Under the pieces are notes generated by a model that was not told the DNA's origin, did no database searches, and was given only the letters and a program-made list of their open reading frames with translations. From Acidimicrobiales bacterium (GTDB taxonomy: Bacteria > Actinomycetota > Acidimicrobiia > Acidimicrobiales > SZUA-35), in NCBI GenBank assembly GCA_020628065.1, contig JAHDFR010000003.1, positions 54,406-88,978 of the forward strand: DNA of 34,573 bases. Direction: 5' to 3'. Positions 1 to 8,687 of this stretch are shown one piece after another (position 1 is the first letter of the stretch; each line of letters starts with the position of its first letter). A program made the position numbers and the translations under genes.

Positions 1-779
1 CCCGGCAGCCAGAAGAACACCACCCACCAGAAGTTGGCGATATCGGCCAGCATGTCACCGGGTGTAATGCCGAACACCAAAGCGACGGCAAAGCCCATCA
101 AACCCGACAGCCATCGCATAGGCGGCGACCAGAACCGATACAGCACCTCGGAGATGGTCCACAGAGCGATCGACAAACCAAACAGATCCATGCCTATGCC
201 CAGGTCAGGCCCGAAGAGCCAATAGAGGACGGCGTAGGCGGCCAAAACAATGGCATAGCCCGACAGCAAGCGTCGATCCGACCACCGGCGCATGGTCGCC
301 ACATTCACCATCCACGGAATGAGGATGTAGGCCACCATCGAAACGTTGTCGATCCACGCTCCGAAGAATGTGTGGCTGCCGTGCATCACCATCGAACCCG
401 GCCCGAGGAAGATGGCCGCTCCGGCATAGGTGAGAGCTACCGGTTGGTTGCCAATAAAACGATTGGCCTGTTGGGCCCGGGCGTTCCCACTCGAGGCTGT
501 TTCCAGAGCAACGGCCGTATCCCGGACCAAAGCCGTGTCGCGGGCCAAAATGATGAGCATCGTCAGACCAACGAAGACGAAGCCAAGATTGCCCAGCGTG
601 TTAACCGGTTCACGAAGAATGCCGCCGGCGACGCGCTCACACCAGCGCGATACCTCGCCTATGGCCGGTTCGTTGGCCGCCGGCGTCCACCAGCCGGTAA
701 GCCCACCGACAACAAAGAGCACGGCGAACGCGCCCACTGCGGCAACGGCAACGCGGATCGGTCGAAGTGAAGGCGACAC
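1..779 (-). CDS. CREST/alkaline-ceramidase-like multi-pass membrane protein (3' end truncated by window edge)
   Basis: Manual translation of the reverse complement from GTG at 779 gives an open frame to the left edge: VSPSLRPIRVAVAAVGAFAVLFVVGGLTGWWTPAANEPAIGEVSRWCERVAGGILREPVNTLGNLGFVFVG...AAIFLGPGSMVMHGSHTFFGAWIDNVSMVAYILIPW... The E-P-x-N, G-x-G-S-x(3)-H and D-x-x-S-M motifs plus repeated hydrophobic segments fit the CREST superfamily. An in-frame stop lies just upstream of the GTG. Confidence 0.65.
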   Translation of the reverse strand, partial: MSPSLRPIRVAVAAVGAFAVLFVVGGLTGWWTPAANEPAIGEVSRWCERVAGGILREPVNTLGNLGFVFVGLTMLIILARDTALVRDTAVALETASSGNARAQQANRFIGNQPVALTYAGAAIFLGPGSMVMHGSHTFFGAWIDNVSMVAYILIPWMVNVATMRRWSDRRLLSGYAIVLAAYAVLYWLFGPDLGIGMDLFGLSIALWTISEVLYRFWSPPMRWLSGLMGFAVALVFGITPGDMLADIANFWWVVFFWLP

Positions 780-931
780 GTCAGCGAGACTAGTTCGTCA
801 ATTCTGATGAGTACTACTAGCCAATTAGATACTGAAACGATTATGTTAGATAGTCAAACCAGGCGGCATGGGAGTGCTGCCGTTCGTACTGGTTCGAGAG
901 GGGTCTCGGATCGGGGAGAGGTCAAGTTTCA
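780..931. promoter_or_regulatory. Divergent intergenic promoter region between the CREST-like gene and the molybdoenzyme operon
   Basis: About 150 bp between divergent starts, containing an AT-rich stretch (gagtactactagccaattagatactgaaacgattatgttagatagtc) in an otherwise GC-rich window. Individual elements were not assigned. Confidence 0.4.
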
Positions 932-2485
932 ATGACCCGACTGGGGTTCCTACTGGACAGCGACAGCTGTATCGGCTGTCACGCCTGCACTGTTGCCTGC
1001 AAGAGCGAACACGATGTGCCGCTAGGCGTCAACCGAACGTGGGTGAAGTACATAGAGACCGGCACGTTCCCCAACGTGGCCCGCAAGTTCAACGTCATGC
1101 GCTGCAACCAGTGCGACGACGCCCCATGTATGAAGATCTGCCCGACGTCGGCCCTGTTCCGGGCCGACAATGGCGTAGTTGACTTCCAAGACGACGACTG
1201 CATCGGTTGCAAGTCCTGCATGAACGCCTGCCCCTACGACGCTCTCTACATCAATCCGGAAACCAACACCGCACACAAGTGCAACATGTGTAACCACCGG
1301 ATCGAGATGAACCTGTTGCCGTCGTGCCAGATCGTCTGCCCCACCGAAGCCATCAAGATCGGTGACTTGGACGACCCCAACTCCGAAATCAGCCGGATCG
1401 TGGCCCGAGACGACGTGGCCGTGCGAGCTCCGGAGCAGAACACCAAACCCAAGGTCTACTATCGCGGCGCCGACCAGGCGTCACTTGATCCCACCCGGAC
1501 CGCCATCGCCCCCGACGGCATGATCTGGGCCGACACCACCCCACAACACCCGACCGTTCGAACCGCACCCCACGGCTCGTCAAACGGCAGCAACGTCGAC
1601 ATCGGCGTCGTGGCCCGCACCGCCTACACCACCGCTCACCAGATGACGTGGAAAGAGAAAGTCTCCGGCTACCTGGTGACCAAGGCCATCGCCGCCGGCG
1701 TCATGTTGGTGGCCGCGCTGATGGTGTTGATGGGCAACGGCGACAGCCAAGCGGCCGTCGGAGTCATCCCGCCCATGGTGGCCGGAGCCTTCCTGGCCAT
1801 CACCGGCGTACTGTTGGTGGCCGACCTGAAACAGCCGGGTCGTTTCTACTACCTCATCACCAAAGGCAACTGGGAGTCGTGGCTGGTCAAAGGCGCTTAC
1901 ATCCTTATGGCCTTCGCCGTGGTGTGTGGCCTGTGGTGGATCGGCGGTCTGACCGAGAACGGTGGTCTGCTGCAATGGTTGGTGGTTCCGGCCGTGTTGA
2001 CTGCGGCGGCAACAGCCGGATATACCGCCTACCTGTTCGCCCAGTGCGAGGGTCGAGATCTGTGGCAGACACCGCTGTTGCTTCCCATCCTGCTGGCCCA
2101 GGCCGTCACCGCTGGTGGAGCGGCCTATGCCGTACTTGACGTCTTCATCGACTTGCCATCTTCTGATGCTGTGCGGTGGGTTCTGCTTGGCGGCGTTGCC
2201 GCCACCGCCGGCCTCATCGCCACCGAACTCAGCTCGCATGGCAGCCGCCACGTCGAACTGGCCGTCGCCTCCATGACCAGAGGCCAGTACGCCACCCAGT
2301 TCTGGTGGGGCGGCATCGTGGTCGGTCTGGTGATTCCGGCCGCTCTGGTGCTGCTTGCCCTCTTTGTGGTCAGTGGAGGAACCGCTGTCGCTCTGGCCGC
2401 CGTAGCCGGAGTCGCCGCCTTGGTCGGCATGTTCGCCTACGAGGACGCCTTCGTTCGAGCCGGCCAGTCCGTGCCGCTGTCGTAA
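932..2485 (+). CDS. DmsB/PsrB-like four-cluster 4Fe-4S ferredoxin subunit fused to a DmsC/NrfD-like membrane anchor
   Basis: 517 aa. N-terminal Cys motifs CIGCHACTVACKSEHDVP, CNQCDDAPCMKICP, CIGCKSCMNACP, CNMCNHRIEMNLLPSCQIVCP. C-terminal half has about 8 hydrophobic segments with FYYLITKGNWESWLVKGAYI. Confidence 0.88.
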   Translation: MTRLGFLLDSDSCIGCHACTVACKSEHDVPLGVNRTWVKYIETGTFPNVARKFNVMRCNQCDDAPCMKICPTSALFRADNGVVDFQDDDCIGCKSCMNACPYDALYINPETNTAHKCNMCNHRIEMNLLPSCQIVCPTEAIKIGDLDDPNSEISRIVARDDVAVRAPEQNTKPKVYYRGADQASLDPTRTAIAPDGMIWADTTPQHPTVRTAPHGSSNGSNVDIGVVARTAYTTAHQMTWKEKVSGYLVTKAIAAGVMLVAALMVLMGNGDSQAAVGVIPPMVAGAFLAITGVLLVADLKQPGRFYYLITKGNWESWLVKGAYILMAFAVVCGLWWIGGLTENGGLLQWLVVPAVLTAAATAGYTAYLFAQCEGRDLWQTPLLLPILLAQAVTAGGAAYAVLDVFIDLPSSDAVRWVLLGGVAATAGLIATELSSHGSRHVELAVASMTRGQYATQFWWGGIVVGLVIPAALVLLALFVVSGGTAVALAAVAGVAALVGMFAYEDAFVRAGQSVPLS

Positions 2486-2540
2486 GCCACCCTCCAATCT
2501 TCCGTTCCCTTCCCGACGTTCTGAGCCCGAAAGAGATCCT

Positions 2541-5387
2541 GTGACCGATCTACGCAACTACCCACCCCACGAGGAATGGCACGACTGGCGTGAACTTGAC
2601 GCCAAGGCCTGGCCCGACAAGGTGGAGCGGAAGTACACCTTGGTGCCCACCACCTGTTTCAACTGTGAAGCCGGCTGCGGTCTGGTGGCCTACTTCGATC
2701 AGGAGACTGACGAGATCACCAAGATCGAGGGTAATCCCGAGCACCCGGCCAGCCGGGGACGTAACTGCGCCAAAGGCCCGGCCACGCTCAACCAGATCTA
2801 TGATCCCGAGCGCGTGTTGTACCCCATGAAGCGGGTCGGCAAACGAGGCTCCGGTCAGTGGGAACGCATTAGCTGGGATCAGGCTCTGGAAGAGATCGCA
2901 GCCCGCATGCGCACCGCGATGCAAGAGGACCGCCACAACGAGATCATGTACCACGTCGGCCGCCCGGGCGAGGACGGTTACACCGACCGGGTGTTGAAGG
3001 CGTGGGGCGTGGACGGTCACAACTCCCACACCAACATCTGCTCGTCCAACGCCCGCATCGGCTATCAGTCCTGGATGGGCCACGACCGCCCGTCATCGGA
3101 CTTCGCCAACGCCAAGGTCATCATGTTGATCTCGGCTCATTTGGAGTCCGGCCACTACTTCAACCCCCATGCTCAGCGGATCATGGAGGCTCAGGCCGAC
3201 GGGGCCAAGATCATCGCCGTGGACACCCGACTCTCGAACACCGGAGCCAAGGCCGACTACTGGCTGTCCACCTGGCCCGGCACTGAGCCGTTCCTGTGTC
3301 TGGCCATTGCCCGCCAGTTGATCGAAGACGAGACGTGGAACGCCGAGTTCATGGAACGTTGGACCAACTGGCAGACGTATCTGGAAAACAAACGACCCGA
3401 TCTTCCGGTCGAATGGTCGTCGGTCCGAACCGCTCTGTTGGACGAGTACGCCGAATACACCCTTGAGGCGGCGGAGCAGAAGACCGGTGTAGCCGCCGAT
3501 GTCATTGCCGAGATCGCCGAGATCATCGGCAAGCATCCCACTCAGTTCGCCTCCCACAACTGGCGTTCGGCCGGTGCCGGCAACTTCGGCGGCTGGCAGG
3601 TGGCACGGTGTCTGTTCTTCTTGAATGTGCTAACCGGTTCGGTGGCCACCAAGGGCGGCACTGCCGGAAACGGCATGAATAAGTTCAAGTCACCAGCTCC
3701 TCTGGGCGCACCCAATATCACGAAGTGGAACCACCTGGAGTGGCCCAAGGAGTTCCCGCTCTCGTATCACGAGATGTCGATCCTGCTGCCGCACTTTCTC
3801 AAAGAGGGCCGGGGCAAGCTGGACGTCTACTTCTCGCGGGTGTACAACCCGATCTGGACCAACCCCGACGGCTTCACCTGGCTGGAGGCCCTGACCGACG
3901 AGTCAATGGTCAACTGCCACGTGGCATTGACCCCGACCTGGTCGGAGACGTCATGGTTCGCCGACTATGTGCTGCCCATGGGTGTTTCGGCTGAGCGTCA
4001 TGACGTGCACAGCTATGAAACCCACGCCGGGCGCTGGATCGGATTCCGCCAGTCGGTGTTCCGGCGCTACGCCGAGATCAAGGCCGCCCGCAACGGCGAG
4101 AAACTTGATCCCGACACCCGCAGCCACGAGCACAACCCCGGTGAGGTGTGGGAGGAAAACGAGTTCTGGATCGACCTGTCGTGGAAAGTCGACCCCGACG
4201 GGTCGCTCGGTGTCCGCAAGTGGTTCGAGTCGCCGGAGCGACCGGGTGAGCCCATCTCGATCGACGAGTACTACGCCAAGATGTTCGCCGAGAAGATCCC
4301 CGGTCTGGCCGAAGCCGCTGCCGAGGTGGGCCAGACCCCGCTGGAGTACATGCGGGACCGCTCGGCCTTCGGTGTGCCCACCGACCCCTACGAGCCGTAT
4401 GAGAACGTGGTCGATTCGGCTGCCCTCGAAGGCTGCGTGAAGGACGAAGCCGGTGTCTATCGCAAGCCGGGCACCCCCGGCGCCTGGGACGGCGACATGG
4501 GAACTCTGGACGACCTCACGCTGTCGCCATTGGGTGACGGTTCACCGGCGGTTGAAGTGGGGGGAGAGGCCCGTGAAGGCTTCCCCACCCCGTCGAAGAA
4601 ACTGGAGTTGTACTCCGAGACCCTGGCCGAATGGGGCTGGCCGGAGTACGCCACACCCAAGTGGATTCCCTCCCATGTGCACTGGGAAGACATCGATATG
4701 GAGCCTGCTCCCGACGGCACTGGCGGCAACGAGCGCATTCTGCTGCCGACCTTCCGCATCCCCACGCTGATTCACACCCGCTCGGCCAACTCCAAGTGGC
4801 TAAATGAGATAAGCCACCGCCACCCGCTGTGGATTCACCCCGAGGATGCCGAGAAGTTGGGGATTGAGGAAAACGGTCTAGTTCGAGTTTCGACTCGCAT
4901 TGGTCACTTCATTATTGGATCGTGGCGGACCGAAGGCATTCGCCCCGGTGTCGTAGCGGCGTCGCATCACATGGGTCGCTGGCGCCTGGACGAGAACCAG
5001 GCCCGCTCCTGGGGCGCCGGTAAGTTCGAGATCGCCAACGACGGCACCACCTGGAAGCTCAAACGGGATCACGGCAACGTCCCGTATGAGTCCGATGACG
5101 CCGACACCGGCCGTATCTGGTGGACCGATACCGGCGTGCACCAGAATGCCACGTTCTGTGTGCAGCCCGACCCGATCTCCGGCATGCAGTGTTGGCACCA
5201 GCGAGTTACCGTTGGGCCGGCCGAATCAGGGGACAACTACGGTGACGTCGTAGTTGACACCGACAAAGCCCGCGAGGCCTACCTGGACTGGATGTCAAAG
5301 ACCCGGCCACCCTCCAATGGTCTGCGTCGTCCGCTGTGGTACGCCCGGCCGCTGAAGCCTGCTCCGTCGGCCTATCGGGCTGACTAA
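2541..5387 (+). CDS. DMSO-reductase-family molybdopterin oxidoreductase catalytic subunit, substrate unknown
   Basis: 948 aa with N-terminal 4Fe-4S motif CFNCEAGCGLVAYF...GRNCAKG, NICSSNARIGYQSWMG (putative Mo-ligand region), and a C-terminal molydopterin dinucleotide binding domain (LLPTFRIPTLIHTRSANSKWLNEISHRHPLWIHPEDAEKLGI). GTG start 55 bp after the FeS/anchor gene. Confidence 0.88.
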   Translation: MTDLRNYPPHEEWHDWRELDAKAWPDKVERKYTLVPTTCFNCEAGCGLVAYFDQETDEITKIEGNPEHPASRGRNCAKGPATLNQIYDPERVLYPMKRVGKRGSGQWERISWDQALEEIAARMRTAMQEDRHNEIMYHVGRPGEDGYTDRVLKAWGVDGHNSHTNICSSNARIGYQSWMGHDRPSSDFANAKVIMLISAHLESGHYFNPHAQRIMEAQADGAKIIAVDTRLSNTGAKADYWLSTWPGTEPFLCLAIARQLIEDETWNAEFMERWTNWQTYLENKRPDLPVEWSSVRTALLDEYAEYTLEAAEQKTGVAADVIAEIAEIIGKHPTQFASHNWRSAGAGNFGGWQVARCLFFLNVLTGSVATKGGTAGNGMNKFKSPAPLGAPNITKWNHLEWPKEFPLSYHEMSILLPHFLKEGRGKLDVYFSRVYNPIWTNPDGFTWLEALTDESMVNCHVALTPTWSETSWFADYVLPMGVSAERHDVHSYETHAGRWIGFRQSVFRRYAEIKAARNGEKLDPDTRSHEHNPGEVWEENEFWIDLSWKVDPDGSLGVRKWFESPERPGEPISIDEYYAKMFAEKIPGLAEAAAEVGQTPLEYMRDRSAFGVPTDPYEPYENVVDSAALEGCVKDEAGVYRKPGTPGAWDGDMGTLDDLTLSPLGDGSPAVEVGGEAREGFPTPSKKLELYSETLAEWGWPEYATPKWIPSHVHWEDIDMEPAPDGTGGNERILLPTFRIPTLIHTRSANSKWLNEISHRHPLWIHPEDAEKLGIEENGLVRVSTRIGHFIIGSWRTEGIRPGVVAASHHMGRWRLDENQARSWGAGKFEIANDGTTWKLKRDHGNVPYESDDADTGRIWWTDTGVHQNATFCVQPDPISGMQCWHQRVTVGPAESGDNYGDVVVDTDKAREAYLDWMSKTRPPSNGLRRPLWYARPLKPAPSAYRAD

Positions 5388-5652
5388 ATCGTCTCGATTG
5401 GAATGAATCGAGCGCTTTAGCCCCGACACCATTCATCGCCAATAACTGTGACGCCTCTCGCTGCCATCGGCAGCTGAGATTCTCTTGTTGATGTTTGAAC
5501 ATCGTTACCCGCTGGTACTAGGCTTGCCCGTGGCATGTGGCATTCGTTGAGCAGGGCTCCGAGTGGCTCTTTGGCCACCCGGGGGAACTGTTTGGCGGAT
5601 TCACAGACAAAGTCCTAGCAAACGACATCAACACATTGGAGTGAAGAAACCT

Positions 5653-7758
5653 ATGAGTTCGTCCCAGCTCAATGCTGCGGACCGGCGGTCGGGTTATCCC
5701 AGACGCAGCTGGCTCGCAGCAGTTTTAGGCGCCATGGCGCTTATGGCCACGGTTCTTGTGGCACCGTCATCTGCTCACGAGAGCGGAAATGACGGTCACA
5801 TCTCACCGAACACCAACTACGGCTTCGAGGTCATTGGCCGTGACACCCTGGAGGGAATCCAGGACGGCAAGTACACCGACGTCTGGTCGCTGAACGGGTT
5901 CGCCTACATCGGCACCTTCCAGGACCCGGAGTGCACCACCTCCGGTGTGTTCGTAGTCGACATGGCAGAGGCCATCGCCAACTATCCGGACATCACCGGT
6001 GCCACGGTGGCTGAGATCAAGTCGCCGCCTGACACCCGCGTCAACGACGTCAAAGCCATCACCATCGGTGACCGCGACGTGCTCATCACCACCGAAGAGC
6101 CCTGCGGTGCCGGTACCAACGGCGGCGCACAGTCGGACTTCAACATCAACAAGCCCTGCCCTCTCACCGAGGACGAAGAGGGCAACGAGGTTGAGAAGGA
6201 CTGCAACCGGGCCAACGACAACGGCCGTAAGGGTGAGATCGGACGTCGTCCTATCGGCTCCAGCGCCTCGCAGCTGGGTCGCGGCGGCATCTCACTGTGG
6301 GACGTGACCAATCCTGAACGCCCCACTCCGCTCAACAAGAGCTTCCTGGACTTCGGTGGTGTGCACAACACTTACCCGTGGACCAGCGCCGACGGCAGGA
6401 CCTACTTGATCGGTACCGCTGACACGTTTGACTTCTTCGACACCTTCTTCGTCGATATCACCGATCCCAAGAAGCCTGAGTTCCTCGGTATTACCGGTGC
6501 TCTCGACTGGTTCGCCGCCGGCGCCTTCGCCGACGGTCAGTTCGAGACCGGCAACTCCGCCGGTGGCTTCAACCACGACGTGTGGGTCAACAACATCGAC
6601 GGCCGTGACATCGCCGTGGTTCCGTACTGGGACTTCGGGTACGTGACGCTGGACGTGACCGATCCTCGCAACCCGGTTTACCTGGGCGACTCGGCCTTCC
6701 CGGCTGAGGACCCGCTGGGCCGCCCCTACGAGGGCAACGCTCACGCTGCCGTCTTCGGCGCCGGTGGTGACATCATCGTTGGTGGTGACGAGGACTTCGA
6801 CCCGGCTGCAGTCGTGGTTGAGTTCGAAGGCACCAGCTATCCGGCCGGAAGTGCCAACTTCGGCCCCGCTCTGTCTGATGTCGACTTCGCCGGTGAAGTT
6901 GTCTGGACCGGCGGCGAAGGCTGTACTCCGGACGAGGTTCCGGCCGCCACCGCTGACGGTCAGATCGCTCTGATGCAGCGTGGCTCCTGCTTCTTCCAGG
7001 ACAAGGTTGACTCGGCTGAAGCCCAGGGCTACGCCGGTGCCATCGTGGCCAACGACGCCGCCCGTGGCGACGCCATCTTGACCATGGCTGCCCGGGACGA
7101 TGCTCCCACCGCCATTCCGTCGATCTTCGTCGGCTTCGGTACCGGTGAGATCATGAAGGCCGGCGGCTCGGTCAGCGATGCCGGAATTCTCGCCTCCGGC
7201 TTTGACGGCTGGGGCTACCTCCGTGTGCTCAACAACACCGGTGGCGACGTAACCGTTCCGGATCAGTTCCCCGGACCTGAGCCGACCACCACCATCGGTC
7301 AGCTTGGCGAGATCGGTTACTACGCTCCGGCTGAGACGCTGGAAGCCGAGCTCGGCGGTGAGAACTTCACCGAGTTTGGTGACCTGACCATGCACAACGT
7401 GGAAGCCGACCCGACCACCCAGGACATCACCCCGACGTTCGATGGCGGTCCTCGCTTCTTCGTGTCGTGGTACTCACTGGGTATGCGGGCTATCGAGTAT
7501 CGCCCGGGTCACTTCCATGACAACTCCAACGGCGAAGGCAGCTACTCATGGAACGTTCATGAGGTCGGCCGCTTCATCGCCGAGGACGGCTCCAACTTCT
7601 GGGGCGTCCACGTTGACACGGTCGAAATCGACGGCGAAGAAAGCCAGATCATTCTTGGCTCGGACCGTAACACCGGTCTGTGGATCTTCACCTTCGGTTG
7701 CGAAGACGACTCCGCTGTGGAGGGTCCGTTCTACTGCTCACAAGGCACCGACGACTAA
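5653..7758 (+). CDS. Secreted LVIVD-repeat/beta-propeller-like protein with inserted protease-associated (PA) domain
   Basis: ORF 5563..7758; internal ATG at 5653 gives a good signal peptide (RRSWLAAVLGAMALMATVLVAPSSAHE). Repeats of the type LWDVTNPERPTPL, VDITDPKKPEFLG, LDVTDPRNPVYLG. PA-like segment DGQIALMQRGSCFFQDKVDSAEAQGYAGAIVAND. Confidence 0.75.
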   Translation: MSSSQLNAADRRSGYPRRSWLAAVLGAMALMATVLVAPSSAHESGNDGHISPNTNYGFEVIGRDTLEGIQDGKYTDVWSLNGFAYIGTFQDPECTTSGVFVVDMAEAIANYPDITGATVAEIKSPPDTRVNDVKAITIGDRDVLITTEEPCGAGTNGGAQSDFNINKPCPLTEDEEGNEVEKDCNRANDNGRKGEIGRRPIGSSASQLGRGGISLWDVTNPERPTPLNKSFLDFGGVHNTYPWTSADGRTYLIGTADTFDFFDTFFVDITDPKKPEFLGITGALDWFAAGAFADGQFETGNSAGGFNHDVWVNNIDGRDIAVVPYWDFGYVTLDVTDPRNPVYLGDSAFPAEDPLGRPYEGNAHAAVFGAGGDIIVGGDEDFDPAAVVVEFEGTSYPAGSANFGPALSDVDFAGEVVWTGGEGCTPDEVPAATADGQIALMQRGSCFFQDKVDSAEAQGYAGAIVANDAARGDAILTMAARDDAPTAIPSIFVGFGTGEIMKAGGSVSDAGILASGFDGWGYLRVLNNTGGDVTVPDQFPGPEPTTTIGQLGEIGYYAPAETLEAELGGENFTEFGDLTMHNVEADPTTQDITPTFDGGPRFFVSWYSLGMRAIEYRPGHFHDNSNGEGSYSWNVHEVGRFIAEDGSNFWGVHVDTVEIDGEESQIILGSDRNTGLWIFTFGCEDDSAVEGPFYCSQGTDD

Positions 7759-7808
7759 GCAGACCCAGTCCTCAAGTCCGCCACCTCGGCGAGCTAATTG
7801 ACTGAGTT

Positions 7809-7846
7809 GGAGGCCGGGAGCGTTGCTCCCGGCCTCCGGCCGTTTT
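7809..7846 (+). terminator. Rho-independent terminator downstream of the LVIVD/PA gene
   Basis: Perfect 13-bp stem ggaggccgggagc / gttloop / gctcccggcctcc followed by ggccgtttt. Confidence 0.8.
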
Positions 7847-8003
7847 GGTGCTGGGTTCCGCCCATGGCGAGCACATTCGACCGCATCGAGAAGTTGACGC
7901 TGAGCCCACTCACTGGTGGCGCCGAAGACGCTGGCTCGCCAGGTCATGGAGGCCCACAGCGGGCAGACCGACACCTAGCACCATCTCCGGTAGCCTTTGG
8001 GCG

Positions 8004-8687
8004 ATGATGCCTCCAGAACACGCCACACCGGAAACCAAGGCCGATTTCGTTGATTTCATGATGGACGCCGGGGTGCTTCGGTTCGGGTCGTTTGTGACCA
8101 AGAGTGGACGGGAAACTCCGTACTTCATCAACACCGGTCTGTACCGGACCGGAGCCCAGATCGGCCGCCTGGGTCGGTTCTACGCCGAAGCCATCAAGGC
8201 TAATATCGGCAGTGACTTTGATGTGCTGGTCGGGCCGGCTTACAAGGGCATTCCTCTGGCCGTGACTACGGCCGCCGCCCTGGCTCAAGACGGTATGGAC
8301 GTGGCCTACTGCTTCAACCGCAAAGAAGTCAAAGACCACGGCGAGGGAGGCATGTTGGTCGGCCACGAGCTGGCCGACGGTGATCGGGTGGTGATCATCG
8401 AGGACATCACCACCGCCGGCACCGCGGTTCGAGAGATTATTCCCTTGCTTAAAGCGGTGGCTGACATCGACGTGGTGGCCATGGTGATCTCGGTTGATCG
8501 ACGTGAACGGGGACCTGAACCAGCCGATGACAAGCCTCGGTCGGCTCTACAGATGCTGGCTGACGAGTTCGACATGGCCACCTTTGCCATCGTCGACGTG
8601 CACGACATCATGGCTCACGGCGGTCTCACCGACGATCAACTGGCGGCCATGACCGCCTACCTCGACCGATACGGCGTTGACTCCTAG
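8004..8687 (+). CDS. pyrE: Orotate phosphoribosyltransferase
   Basis: Track ORF 7845..8687; likely ATG at 8004. SGRETPYFINTGLYRTG, FDVLVGPAYKGIPLAVTTAAAL, CFNRKEVKDHGEGG, DRVVIIEDITTAGTAVRE (PRPP-binding motif). Confidence 0.92.
   Translation: MMPPEHATPETKADFVDFMMDAGVLRFGSFVTKSGRETPYFINTGLYRTGAQIGRLGRFYAEAIKANIGSDFDVLVGPAYKGIPLAVTTAAALAQDGMDVAYCFNRKEVKDHGEGGMLVGHELADGDRVVIIEDITTAGTAVREIIPLLKAVADIDVVAMVISVDRRERGPEPADDKPRSALQMLADEFDMATFAIVDVHDIMAHGGLTDDQLAAMTAYLDRYGVDS

Noticed and set aside
34-807. Short + strand ORFs (34..225, 372..770, 430..807)
   Set aside because: They lie antisense to a continuous minus-strand reading frame with clear membrane-protein and CREST-like motifs.
1580-2557. 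325-aa minus-strand ORF
   Set aside because: Antisense to the well-supported FeS/NrfD fusion; Gly/Gln/His-rich composition typical of antisense frames in GC-rich DNA.
5393-5412. Hairpin ctcgatt-ggaatg-aatcgag after the molybdoenzyme gene as a terminator
   Set aside because: Only a 7-bp AT-rich stem with no clear U-tract; too weak to call.
5490-5503. Inverted repeat gatgtt-tg-aacatc upstream of the LVIVD/PA gene as an operator
   Set aside because: Short, single occurrence, no associated regulator in the window; could be chance.
6292-7395. 367-aa minus-strand ORF
   Set aside because: Antisense to the LVIVD/PA protein; no recognisable domain.
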